A DNA stretch of 64,000 nucleotides from CAZAMI01 sp964627805 (GTDB taxonomy: Archaea; Thermoproteota; Thermoprotei_A; Sulfolobales; NBVN01): contig CAZVLA010000019.1 of the NCBI GenBank assembly GCA_964627805.1, forward strand, positions 3,539-67,538, read 5' to 3'. Position numbers and translations under genes: made by a program. The notes beneath the pieces are model-generated. The model searched no databases, had not been told where the DNA came from, and saw nothing but the letters and a program-made list of their open reading frames with translations. This document shows positions 35,576-44,161 of this stretch, piece after piece (positions within the stretch are counted from its first letter, which is position 1; each line of letters opens with the position of its first letter).

Positions 35576-36826
35576 TTGCGCAGTGACGTTAGGGGCATAC
35601 TACGGAAGTTGCGGAGGTTTAGGAGGGGCTGGGGTGCTGAGGTTAGGAAGGACTTTATTGAGGGTGCTGCCTCCTTAATGCTCTGTAACTTAGGTGATTA
35701 CATATCGGGTTTCTTCCTCCAAGTATTCACACCAATCATTCAGTCAGCCCCCGTACTCATAGCCCTCCTACCAGCAGCTAGTGATGCTAGGGGTGATGTG
35801 TACTCAAGCTACGGCTCTAGGTTAGGTACTCTACTTCACTTAGGGCTTGCTAGGAGGTTGATTAGGGAGGAGTTAATTGCTTTAGTAACTATATTAATAG
35901 GTGTTAACCTCTGGGTAGGTACCTTAACCGTCTTAGTATCCATAGCTTTCAGGGCTGAGGTGGGTATTGAGCCCCTAACCACGGTATTCACGGCGCTAAC
36001 TTCAGCACTCATTGCTTCGGTATTCATGATACCAGCAACTACTTGGTTAGCTACTACCTCCTTCAAGAGGGGTATCGACCCAGATAACGTAGTAGCTCCC
36101 ATAGCTACGCTCTTCGGTGACGTAGTTACCGTACCTACGATAATAGCTGGTTACGAAATAGCTAGGAGGGCACCATTGAGTGTTAAGGCTGGGTTAACCG
36201 TAGTTACTGCTTCATTAGCTACCTACCTAACACTAGTAGTTGCTCGTAGGGTTAGGAGGGGAGGTACCTACGCTAGGGCTTGGAGGGTAATTAAGCAGAA
36301 CCTACCAATGATCATGGCAGCTACGTCAATGAGTATGGTAGCTGGTGTGATCCTACTAGTCAATATCGAGAGTATAGTAGCTGGTGTAGGTGTTATGGCC
36401 GTAATACCTGCCTTCCTAGAGGATGGGGGTGCTATAGCGTGTAGGTTCTCAGCTAAGCTATCAACGTCACTTCACTTAGGTAGGGTAACTCTAGAAGCAC
36501 TACCTAGGGATAGGTGGGTACTTACTCAGATAGGTCTAAACATAGCTCACTCAATAATGATATTCGGTGCCTTAGGTACCTTCGGCTACCTCATGGCATT
36601 ATGGGGAGGTGCGTCAGTTACTTGGGCCATTAAGGTATTCACTACGGTCCTACTCGCAGGCATTATGTTGGCAGTACTGATATCAGTAATTACTTACTAC
36701 GCAGCACTAGCTTCATTCAGGGTAGGTATCGACCCAGACAACGTACTAGCACCTATACTGACTAGCATAGCTGATGCTGTAGGTACTTCAAGCCTAGCAT
36801 TCATACTTACGTTAATGATGCATTAA
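35576..36826 (+). CDS. Tandem MgtE-type (SLC41-like) divalent cation transporter
   Basis: About 416 residues with two homologous membrane halves. Each half ends with the same signature: GIDPDNVVAPIATLFGDVVTVPTII (near 175) and GIDPDNVLAPILTSIADAVGTSSLAF (at the end). In MgtE the (D)PDN.xxP segment lines the Mg2+ pore. The cytoplasmic N domain and CBS domains of bacterial MgtE are absent; the layout is that of the archaeal/eukaryotic SLC41 kind. The divergent PhoU/TrkA-C protein may provide the missing regulation. Basic N-terminal helix (RGILRKLRRFRRGWG). Confidence 0.85.
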   Translation: MRSDVRGILRKLRRFRRGWGAEVRKDFIEGAASLMLCNLGDYISGFFLQVFTPIIQSAPVLIALLPAASDARGDVYSSYGSRLGTLLHLGLARRLIREELIALVTILIGVNLWVGTLTVLVSIAFRAEVGIEPLTTVFTALTSALIASVFMIPATTWLATTSFKRGIDPDNVVAPIATLFGDVVTVPTIIAGYEIARRAPLSVKAGLTVVTASLATYLTLVVARRVRRGGTYARAWRVIKQNLPMIMAATSMSMVAGVILLVNIESIVAGVGVMAVIPAFLEDGGAIACRFSAKLSTSLHLGRVTLEALPRDRWVLTQIGLNIAHSIMIFGALGTFGYLMALWGGASVTWAIKVFTTVLLAGIMLAVLISVITYYAALASFRVGIDPDNVLAPILTSIADAVGTSSLAFILTLMMH

Positions 36827-36866
36827 TGAATTAAAGCTTAATTACTTACCCCCTCATGTAGTTAGG

Positions 36867-38108
36867 GTGGCTTCCGTGGGGAATCAAGGGGGTGGTAGAG
36901 GGTACTTAGTAGTTGGTCTTGACCTACTATTCATGGGTGTTAACTTCAGTGCCTTAACATTATTTGCTGCTCTTAAGTCATTAATGGCTAGTGAGTTAGG
37001 ACTAACGGGTAGTATTGCTTGGTGGGCAGCTGCTACTTACTCAGCAGGTATATTCGCTGCCTTCTTCGCTGGTCACTCAAGGTTTAGTGAGGAACGCCCT
37101 AGAGCTACGGTACTCGTAGCTGCCTTACTAGCAGCGGTGCCTCAGTTCCTCATACCCTTCTCCCTAAGTCCCTACGAGGTAGTTGCTCTTAGATTCGTTC
37201 AGGGTATGGTGATGATGTGCGTCCCCATATTCTCAGCTCAGGTCGGTAGGGTCTACGCTGGTGCTAGGCCGTTAGCTCTAGGTATCATACTAGCTGGTAT
37301 ATTCATAGGTGGTTTCGTAGGTAGTTCAGTAGGTCCTGCACTATCCTCAGTAATTGGTTGGAGGGGTACTTACCTACTATTCGGTGCCTTAATGATTGCA
37401 GTAGCTCTTATCTGGGTATTCACGACACCTAAGGAGACCCTACCCGTAGTTAAGCACGTAGGTCCTGCGGGGGTTAGGGCTCCTTCAGTATGGCGTGATA
37501 AATTCACGATTGTTTGGGGCTTTAGCTTCTTCCCAGCTATATGGATAATATTCACTCTAGCACCACTAATTCACTTCATAGCATCATCAATGGGTTGGGG
37601 CCACGGAGCCGGTAGGGCTGCTTCACAGACTCTAGAGGCTTCATACATAGCTTGGTCAGTAATCATTGGTGCGTCAGCCTACGCACTAGCTAGGGGGTCT
37701 AGGGAGCCTAGGAAGCTATTCAATTCATTCTCTAAGGTGCAGGTCATATGCTTCTCACTAGCTGCTGTAGGTTCATTCATTGCTTACGCATCAAGTAACT
37801 TAAGCACCTTCCTAGCATCAGTAGCTCTAGTAGCTATTATTCAGGGTACGGGACCTACCTTCTGGTCAGTACCATCGACTGCCTACCCAAGGGAACTAGC
37901 TACTAGGGCTGGCTACGCTTTAGGCCTAATATCTAACGCAGCAGCACTCATAGGTCCAGTAACTACGGTCTTAATGACTTCACTAACGATTAGGGGTATG
38001 TGGTTACTAACTGCTGGATTAGCCATTGCTGGTGCGTTACTGACGACCGTAGCTAGTAGGATGGAACTACCTATTGAGAGGGTTAGTAAATCAACCACCC
38101 CCCAATAA
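36867..38108 (+). CDS. Major facilitator superfamily permease
   Basis: A 413-residue protein with about 12 hydrophobic helices, the loop 2-3 segment AGHSRFSEERPRATV in the place of the MFS motif A, and the middle loop TTPKETLPVVKHVGPAG. The substrate is not evident. GTG start at 36867, 40 bases after the MgtE-type gene, same strand. Confidence 0.85.
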   Translation: MASVGNQGGGRGYLVVGLDLLFMGVNFSALTLFAALKSLMASELGLTGSIAWWAAATYSAGIFAAFFAGHSRFSEERPRATVLVAALLAAVPQFLIPFSLSPYEVVALRFVQGMVMMCVPIFSAQVGRVYAGARPLALGIILAGIFIGGFVGSSVGPALSSVIGWRGTYLLFGALMIAVALIWVFTTPKETLPVVKHVGPAGVRAPSVWRDKFTIVWGFSFFPAIWIIFTLAPLIHFIASSMGWGHGAGRAASQTLEASYIAWSVIIGASAYALARGSREPRKLFNSFSKVQVICFSLAAVGSFIAYASSNLSTFLASVALVAIIQGTGPTFWSVPSTAYPRELATRAGYALGLISNAAALIGPVTTVLMTSLTIRGMWLLTAGLAIAGALLTTVASRMELPIERVSKSTTPQ

Positions 38109-38342
38109 CTCAGTACGTTAGTACTACTAAGTAGGCAGGTTTTAGGGCTACGGTTAAGTAATTAAATTCACCCCCGTTAAAGTATTAAGCCTAAGCAAGG
38201 TTTAAAGATGTTTCTAAGGGTTAATTACTGCTAACTAAGGTGTTAAAGTACCTAATTAAATAGTTCCTAGAGTGTGTTAAGGGAGTGATTAAAGCATAAA
38301 AGTAGGTACCTAAACATAAAAACCAGAAAGTGGGTACTTAAA

Positions 38343-39206
38343 ATGTTGAGGGGGGTCTACTACGTAACAGCACCTCTCTGTGTGACCTCCTCCGGAGGCT
38401 TAACTACTCCCTTAGCTACTCTATGTAAGGGTAAGTTAGTTAGTGTTGGGCATGAGTTAATAGTTAATGGTAAGGTGGTTAGGTGCTTAAGTAACTACGT
38501 AGAGGCCGACTTAAGCTCAACAACGCACCTAGACCTACCGACATCACTAGGTTATGAATTCAGTACTTCGGAATTAGATATTAATTACTTCGTTAGGGAA
38601 GCACTAATAATTAACGTAGGTTCCGAGGATAGACCTAAGCGTAAGGTAGTGATTAATGACGTAGTGAGTAGTATTGATGAGTCTAGGTTTAGGGGAGTAC
38701 CTAAGGATAGGAGGCCCGCATTAATAATAAGGACTGGGTACTCAAGGTACTGGTGTACGGACCCTCAAGAGTACCTAAGTTTTGAGGGACTAGATAATGA
38801 GTTAGTTAAGTACATAGCTAAGGAGCTACAACCACCTATACTGGGTATCGATACTGCCTCCGTCGATCCCATACCTAAATTCAGTAGTGTAAGGACTTAC
38901 GAAGGCGTTAGTAGGGACTTCATTAGTGTGGGTGACCACACCTACTTAGAGAATCACGATCAACTACTTAGGAGGGGTGTTCTGATACTTGAGAATCTCT
39001 ACCTAAGTAACTTACCTAACTACGTAAGTAAGGCATTAATGATTGCGTTACCAGCTATTAAGGTATTGGGCAAGGGTATTGACCTATATAAGATACCTTG
39101 CGCTGTAGTACTCATTACCCCACCACCAAGTCATGAAGTAATCATTAAGGAACTTGATGAACTAGAGGATATACTGGAGGCCATGGTAGGTGGTGTTTCA
39201 GAGTGA
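38343..39206 (+). CDS. Cyclase-family (kynurenine formamidase-like) metal hydrolase
   Basis: A 287-residue protein. It shows STTHLDLPTSL (HxxTHxD/P-like metal site, partly altered), ALIIRTGYSRYW, then LGIDTASVDPIPKFSS and HDQLLRRGVLILENLYLSNLP, the pattern of the cyclase family, which hydrolyses amides such as N-formylkynurenine. The first His of HxGTHxD is not clear, so activity is uncertain. The 234-base region upstream is AT-rich and has a TATA-like GCATAAAAG. It overlaps the following regulator gene by 4 bp. Confidence 0.75.
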   Translation: MLRGVYYVTAPLCVTSSGGLTTPLATLCKGKLVSVGHELIVNGKVVRCLSNYVEADLSSTTHLDLPTSLGYEFSTSELDINYFVREALIINVGSEDRPKRKVVINDVVSSIDESRFRGVPKDRRPALIIRTGYSRYWCTDPQEYLSFEGLDNELVKYIAKELQPPILGIDTASVDPIPKFSSVRTYEGVSRDFISVGDHTYLENHDQLLRRGVLILENLYLSNLPNYVSKALMIALPAIKVLGKGIDLYKIPCAVVLITPPPSHEVIIKELDELEDILEAMVGGVSE

Positions 39207-40090
39207 TTAGTTGGTGGTCCCTGAGGAAGGCGTTAAGCGATGTTGTTAGGACGTCAGGTATTGCTGATGTCGTTATGAGTGTATGTAGTCATGAGAAGCT
39301 AGCTAAGTACTTTAAGGCCTTAGCACACCCTACGAGGGTATTGATAATAGCTTTAATGATCGACGGTAGGTACTACACGAAGGAGGACCTCCTCGAACTA
39401 CTTACTAGGATTGATGAAGGCCTAACGCCAGCTAGTGTTGAGAGGCACGTAAGGACCCTCGAGTCCTACGGGGTAATCAAGCAGTACTCACTAGTTAGGA
39501 GGGGAGGTAGGGGTAGGAAGGCCGTTGCTTACGTAATGAGGGAGGATGCTAGGGAGTTTATGGAGTCACTACTCACTTACTTACTAACTACTAAGCACTT
39601 AAGGATGGTTAAGTACGTAATTAGGTCAGCACTATCTAACATATTCAGGGACGTAGTTACTAGAGCTAAGTTAGCTACTTACCTATCACTACCCCTAAGT
39701 AATGAGTGCGTCGATGAGATTAGGTGTAGGATTAACTACGTAGTCACTAAGCTAGCTAAGTACGTAGTAGCTACACCTACTAAGTACGGGTTATGCACAT
39801 GCGAGGAAGCAGTTAAGTACTTGAAAGCACTTACGAAGTCACCCCAGATAAGGAGTGTTGGTAGGGATAAGGTACTTAAGATACTCTACGCATCACTAAT
39901 AACCTCAGAATCACCCACGGACTGCGTGGACTTGAGTAGGGCTAGTGAGTTAAGTACGAGGGAGATAATTAAGGAGTTAATAGCTAGTTGCTACTTAGGT
40001 AGGAGGGATACCTGCTGCTCCCTACTAATAGACTTAGCTAAGTCACTAATGACTTACGTAAGCTACGTAACCTCAGTAAGTAGGGATTAA
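39203..40090 (+). CDS. ArsR-like winged-helix protein with C-terminal helical domain
   Basis: A 295-residue protein. Residues about 30-125 form a winged helix: LAKYFKALAHPTRVLIIALMIDGRYYTKEDLLELL, then TPASVERHVRTLESYGVI and a basic wing (RRGGRGRKAVAYVM). The rest is helical and holds several Cys (NECVDEIRCRI, CTCEEAV, CYLGRRDTCC) that might bind metal or sense redox state; this is inference. GTG start overlaps the stop of the cyclase-family gene (GTGA), so the two are translated together and this protein probably regulates that pathway. Confidence 0.75.
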   Translation: MISWWSLRKALSDVVRTSGIADVVMSVCSHEKLAKYFKALAHPTRVLIIALMIDGRYYTKEDLLELLTRIDEGLTPASVERHVRTLESYGVIKQYSLVRRGGRGRKAVAYVMREDAREFMESLLTYLLTTKHLRMVKYVIRSALSNIFRDVVTRAKLATYLSLPLSNECVDEIRCRINYVVTKLAKYVVATPTKYGLCTCEEAVKYLKALTKSPQIRSVGRDKVLKILYASLITSESPTDCVDLSRASELSTREIIKELIASCYLGRRDTCCSLLIDLAKSLMTYVSYVTSVSRD

Positions 40091-41031
40091 CCTAAAACCC
40101 TGAGTACGTTACTTAATACGTCCTTATGCGACCCGAAGACCTCGTAGAACCTACCTGAGTACTCCCTAACTAACTCATTGATTGAGTTAGATATTAGTGA
40201 GTCCGTGAACTCATCACTTAAGTACTGAGGCGTTGGTTCGTAGTAGTCATCACCCCTAATAATCGATGTTGCGAAGTGCCATAGAGTCTTAGTCGCCTTC
40301 CTACCTTTAACGACTCTATAGCTACATCCTCTTGAGTTGAATGAGCAGTATAGGAGGTACATACTAACTACTCTAGGCCTCTTAAGTAGTGCTTCCTCAC
40401 GCTCCTTAAGCCCCCTTAAGTCGTAGATCCTATACCCGTGCCTTGTTAGGTCGTGGTAAGGTACCTTAACCCCGTAGACACCCTCGATTTCGGGGTCGTA
40501 GACAAGTACTTCAGTACCCCCAACGACCCTAGCTTCACCACCCCTAACCTCAAGTATGGTGTTCTCAGTAGTTAGTGGTACGTAACCACTAGTTAGTGCG
40601 AGTGCTAGTAAGGTGCTCTTACCCGTGTGTGGGTAGCCCATGAGTAGTACAGCCTCATCACCGTTACTGACGGTCACGGTATCCGTGAGTAGTAGGTAGC
40701 CGGACTTAACGTATAGCCTAGTAAGTACTTGAAGTATGAAGAAGTAGGGTGACTCATTAATGTATGGTGCTGGTGGTGCCGACTCTATTAAGTACCTATC
40801 AACCTCCCTACTCAAGGACATACTAACTAACCTAAACCCACTACGTGTCACTAACCAATCAGTAACTGCTGAGCACCTACAACTACCTAACCCACCCTCA
40901 ACTAACTCGAACGTAGGTACGTACCTCCTAGCGAATAGACCCTTGAAGCCCTCAGTAACGCACTTAAGGTCACCACTAACCCTAAACTCAATACCAACCC
41001 CGAACGACTTCAAGTAGGCGGAATTACCCAC
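40087..41031 (-). CDS. HPr kinase-like P-loop protein
   Basis: A 314-residue protein. The P-loop is MGYPHTGKSTLLALALTSG (about 130-150), preceded by strands GYLLLTDTVTVSNGDEAVLL and followed by VPLTTENTILEVRGGEARVVGGTEVLVY, the layout of the HprK/PEPCK-like kinases. No HPr or PTS gene is visible. Archaeal relatives may phosphorylate serine or small molecules. Its end overlaps the convergent regulator gene by 4 bp and its start region is divergent from a BtuF-like gene. GTG 41031 is used; the start is uncertain. Confidence 0.7.
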   Translation of the reverse strand: MGNSAYLKSFGVGIEFRVSGDLKCVTEGFKGLFARRYVPTFELVEGGLGSCRCSAVTDWLVTRSGFRLVSMSLSREVDRYLIESAPPAPYINESPYFFILQVLTRLYVKSGYLLLTDTVTVSNGDEAVLLMGYPHTGKSTLLALALTSGYVPLTTENTILEVRGGEARVVGGTEVLVYDPEIEGVYGVKVPYHDLTRHGYRIYDLRGLKEREEALLKRPRVVSMYLLYCSFNSRGCSYRVVKGRKATKTLWHFATSIIRGDDYYEPTPQYLSDEFTDSLISNSINELVREYSGRFYEVFGSHKDVLSNVLRVLG

Positions 41032-41114
41032 CTACTTAGCACCCTATGAAGTAGGTACTTAGGATATAAAGAATTACCGCTAAATACTTAATTACGTACT
41101 TACATGAATAGGTA

Positions 41115-42011
41115 ATGAGTTTGAGGAGGGTGTACTGCCCCTACCTACGTAAGTACCTTGAAGTACCTGAGAGACCCTCTAGGGTAGCTACTCTATCACC
41201 GTCAATAACAGCTACGGTGATCGACTTAGGACTTAAGGACTTACTGGTTGGTTACTCACCGTGGTGTAGACTACTTAAGTACTTAGGCTATGAAGTACCT
41301 GAACTGCCCGTACTAGGTACTTACGATAGGTTAATTACTGAGGAGGTCCTTAAGGCATCGCCGGACCTAATACTGATTTCAGGAGGTGCTCAGGAGGTCC
41401 TCATTAACTCGTTGGAGGAGCTGAGGATACCTTACTACGTAGTTAAGTTACCGCACGGTATGGACTTCCTAGACATACCTACGGAGGTTGGTTACGTATT
41501 AAACGCTACTGAAGCTGCTCATGAATTACTTAGGGTATGCGGTGTGGAGTTAGTAAGTACTATTGAGTACGTACGTGAGTTAGGCTTGGTGGGTACTAAG
41601 TTACTCACGGTACTTGATATTCATGAGTTAGTACTGCCGGGTTTCGCCAACCACATAACTCAGTTACTTAACTTCGTGGGTTTCGAGGTAGTTAATAGCG
41701 TGGTTAGGGGTAGTTACTTATGGGGTCCTGAAGCAGTAAGTACTATTAAGGGGTTAGTTAGGGAGGCCGACGCAGTACTTATTCAAGCACCTAAGACTGA
41801 ATTAAGTATGAGTGACTGCGTTAAGTACTTAGACCTAGTAGGTGATGAAGTACCTACAGCTGTACTCCCCATACTAACACTTACTGACTACTCGGTAAGG
41901 TCAGTACGTAGGTTTAGGTACTTAGTGAGGGTCATTAAGGAATTAATTAGTTCCGGAGGGGTTAAGGTGGTTAGCTACCGTGAGTTTAGGTTTAATCCTT
42001 ACCTGCAGTAG
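41115..42011 (+). CDS. BtuF/FepB-like binding-fold protein without signal peptide
   Basis: A 298-residue protein of the helical-backbone metal/cobalamin-binding fold: RVATLSPSITATVIDLGLKDLLVGYSPWC, LASPDLILIS-type strand (LKASPDLILISGG), and a second lobe (LWGPEAVSTIKGLVREADAVLIQAP). Unlike ABC transporter binding proteins it has no signal peptide or lipobox and no permease or ATPase next to it, so it is probably cytoplasmic. Such proteins occur in cobamide salvage or metal handling; no direct evidence here. A TATA-like GGATATAAAG lies about 45 bases upstream. Confidence 0.72.
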   Translation: MSLRRVYCPYLRKYLEVPERPSRVATLSPSITATVIDLGLKDLLVGYSPWCRLLKYLGYEVPELPVLGTYDRLITEEVLKASPDLILISGGAQEVLINSLEELRIPYYVVKLPHGMDFLDIPTEVGYVLNATEAAHELLRVCGVELVSTIEYVRELGLVGTKLLTVLDIHELVLPGFANHITQLLNFVGFEVVNSVVRGSYLWGPEAVSTIKGLVREADAVLIQAPKTELSMSDCVKYLDLVGDEVPTAVLPILTLTDYSVRSVRRFRYLVRVIKELISSGGVKVVSYREFRFNPYLQ

Positions 42012-42057
42012 CAATACTTATTAGGTTAGTCAATCAAGGTTGATTAAAATTAAGTAG

Positions 42058-42945
42058 GTGCGTAATGTATTGCGTAGCTCCGTATTAGAGGTAGGCCTAA
42101 GTAGGGAGGTAGTGGAGTTAGGTAGTGAATTACCTGTTGAGGTACGTATTAAGTCAGACATTGACTGCAGGTCACTTAAGGTATCGTTAGTAGCTATCGC
42201 TGAGGGTAGGGTTAGGTGTAGGTACACAGCATCTAGGGTAGCTTTAGGGGAGGATGAGGAAGAGGAGGAGTACGTAACGAGGAGGGTTAGGTTCAGTAAT
42301 GAAGTGCTTAGGGTTGAGGATGTCGTAGCTAAGGGTAAGTTAGTACGTGGTAGTAGGTACGACGTAGTACTTAAGGTACCTAAGGAAGCACCACCAACCT
42401 ACGTAGGTAAGTCATTCAGTATTAAGTGGTTCGTTGAGGCTAAGATAGATAGGAGGTTTAGGAAGGACATAGTAGTTAGGAAGGAGGTAGTGATTAATCA
42501 GTTACTTAAGGAACCCCTAAGCAGTAACGAGTTCGTGGGTGCGTCAGGTAAGTTAAGGGTTAAGGTAGTGATTGAGTCCCTAAGCAACTCATTAATTAAG
42601 GGTAGGTTATTCTTAAGGGCTACTAAGGACATTAAGTATAAGGAGATTAAGGTAGGACTGATTAGGAGGGAATCAATTAAGTTACGTGAAATACCTGACG
42701 AGCCGGGGAGTACATACGATATAGAGTGCGAGCCCTACGAGGAGTTAGTACGTGAGTTCGTACTGAGTAGGGACTCAGTACTAGGTACTGATGAGTGGTT
42801 CAGTAAGGAATTAAGTATTGAGTTACCTAAGGACTTCAAACCAGTGAGTACAGCTGACTTCAAGTCCGAGGCCGTACTTAGTGTTAAGGTAAGGAAGAAG
42901 GGGTTCTTCGCGGGTAGTGAGGAGGTTAGGGTTAAGCTACTTTAG
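42058..42945 (+). CDS. Arrestin-like beta-sandwich protein
   Basis: A 295-residue soluble protein rich in beta-strands, no membrane helix. The segment PPTYVGKSFSIKWFVEAKIDR followed by RRFRKDIVVRKEVVI resembles the arrestin/Vps26/Spo0M N-domain pattern (P..Y.G....I.Y.V...), and the second half repeats a beta-rich pattern with a comparable Asp/Phe-rich strand. It follows the BtuF-like gene by about 45 bases. Function in archaea is unknown; scaffolding or membrane-associated trafficking is speculative. Start at GTG 42058 is uncertain because AGGTG itself may be the ribosome binding site of TTG 42070. Confidence 0.62.
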   Translation: MRNVLRSSVLEVGLSREVVELGSELPVEVRIKSDIDCRSLKVSLVAIAEGRVRCRYTASRVALGEDEEEEEYVTRRVRFSNEVLRVEDVVAKGKLVRGSRYDVVLKVPKEAPPTYVGKSFSIKWFVEAKIDRRFRKDIVVRKEVVINQLLKEPLSSNEFVGASGKLRVKVVIESLSNSLIKGRLFLRATKDIKYKEIKVGLIRRESIKLREIPDEPGSTYDIECEPYEELVREFVLSRDSVLGTDEWFSKELSIELPKDFKPVSTADFKSEAVLSVKVRKKGFFAGSEEVRVKLL

Positions 42946-42947
42946 GT

Positions 42948-42966
42948 GTTTTTAATACTTAAAAAC
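42948..42966. terminator. Bidirectional T-rich terminator
   Basis: GTTTTTAA-TAC-TTAAAAAC, a perfect 8 bp inverted repeat with T runs on both strands, placed exactly between the convergent arrestin-like gene and the TrpRS gene. T-rich ends stop archaeal RNA polymerase. Confidence 0.6.
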
Positions 42967-44111
42967 TAACGCCTAACTGCTGGTGGCTCGAACTTATTCC
43001 TTATGAGGAACTTAGGTAGTAGGTCCTTAGCCCTCTCCCTCCTACGTTGATGCTCCTTAAGGAACTTAACTACGTACTCAGCAACAGCCCTCTTACACTC
43101 ACCACACAGTACCGAACCCGATAAGCAATTACTCCTGAACCTCTCGACTACAGCGTCATTGGGTTCTAAGAGCATCTCAAGCATCTTAAATACCGAGCAC
43201 CTATCCGGGTTACCGCCTAACCTCCTCTGAAGCTCAGCAGTTGGTTGACCACCCGTGAATGCCCTCATGACCTTCCTCCTAGCTACTTCAGGGTCGTCTA
43301 TGGTGTATATAGCTGTTTCAGGCTTCGATGAAGACATCTTACCCTCAGGTCCTAGGCCAGGTAGTAACTTACCGTGTATCTGGCACGGCTTCGGGTAGCC
43401 TAGGGTGGGTGCTACGTCCCTAGCTATCCTCCAGTACGGGTCCTGATCAATACCTGCAGGTATTAGTACGTAGGTACTCTCACGGAAGAGCTCAGTCGGT
43501 AGGAAGCACACAGCTATCTGTATGGTTGGGAAGAATAGCATACCTACGTTAGTTGATTGAGTGAATCCGAAGGTCGCCTTAGCTACTGAGTAAGTGACTT
43601 TCTTAGCTACCCTACAAGCTATCGGGTATAGGTACCTAATGTCCTCACTATCAATTATTAAGTGCGTCTTACTAGGGTCGAAACCAACAGCTATTATGTC
43701 TAATGCGTTCTCGTAAGCCATCGAGTTAGTACCCTCAAGCTTAGCACCCACCTCATGGAAGAACTTCTCATCGTCAGTTACTTGGAAGAATAGGTGAGCA
43801 CCTAACCTATCCTGTAACCACTTAGTGAATACCCACGGTAGGATATGACCTAAGTGGGTATGGCTTGAGGGTCCCCTACCAGTGTATAGAGCTACCCTCT
43901 CACCCCTCTTGAAGGCGTTTAGGAATACGTCGAAGTCCCTGTGGGAGTAGAATACCCTCCTACGTAGCATGAAGTGCTCCTCACCAAGTACCTCAGTAGC
44001 GAGCTCAACTACCTCATCAGTTATCGGTTTAGTACCGAAGATCTTAATTAACCTACTGTAATCAACGAACGCCTCAGCTTCCCAAGGAGTTACGGTAGGT
44101 TCTTCCGCCAC
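42966..44111 (-). CDS. trpS: Tryptophanyl-tRNA synthetase
   Basis: A 381-residue class I tRNA synthetase of the archaeal/eukaryotic type. HIGH-like motif SSHTHLGHILPW (after YTGRGPS), FFQVTDDEKFF, AGIDQDPYWRIARDVAP and the KMSKS-like GKMSSSKPETAIY. It charges tRNA-Trp. GTG start at 44111. It is single-gene, tail to tail with the arrestin-like gene. Confidence 0.96.
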   Translation of the reverse strand: MAEEPTVTPWEAEAFVDYSRLIKIFGTKPITDEVVELATEVLGEEHFMLRRRVFYSHRDFDVFLNAFKRGERVALYTGRGPSSHTHLGHILPWVFTKWLQDRLGAHLFFQVTDDEKFFHEVGAKLEGTNSMAYENALDIIAVGFDPSKTHLIIDSEDIRYLYPIACRVAKKVTYSVAKATFGFTQSTNVGMLFFPTIQIAVCFLPTELFRESTYVLIPAGIDQDPYWRIARDVAPTLGYPKPCQIHGKLLPGLGPEGKMSSSKPETAIYTIDDPEVARRKVMRAFTGGQPTAELQRRLGGNPDRCSVFKMLEMLLEPNDAVVERFRSNCLSGSVLCGECKRAVAEYVVKFLKEHQRRRERAKDLLPKFLIRNKFEPPAVRR

Positions 44112-44161
44112 AAAAGCAGATCCCCAACACCTTCTTTAGGTGGGGCTTATAAGATTGACTA

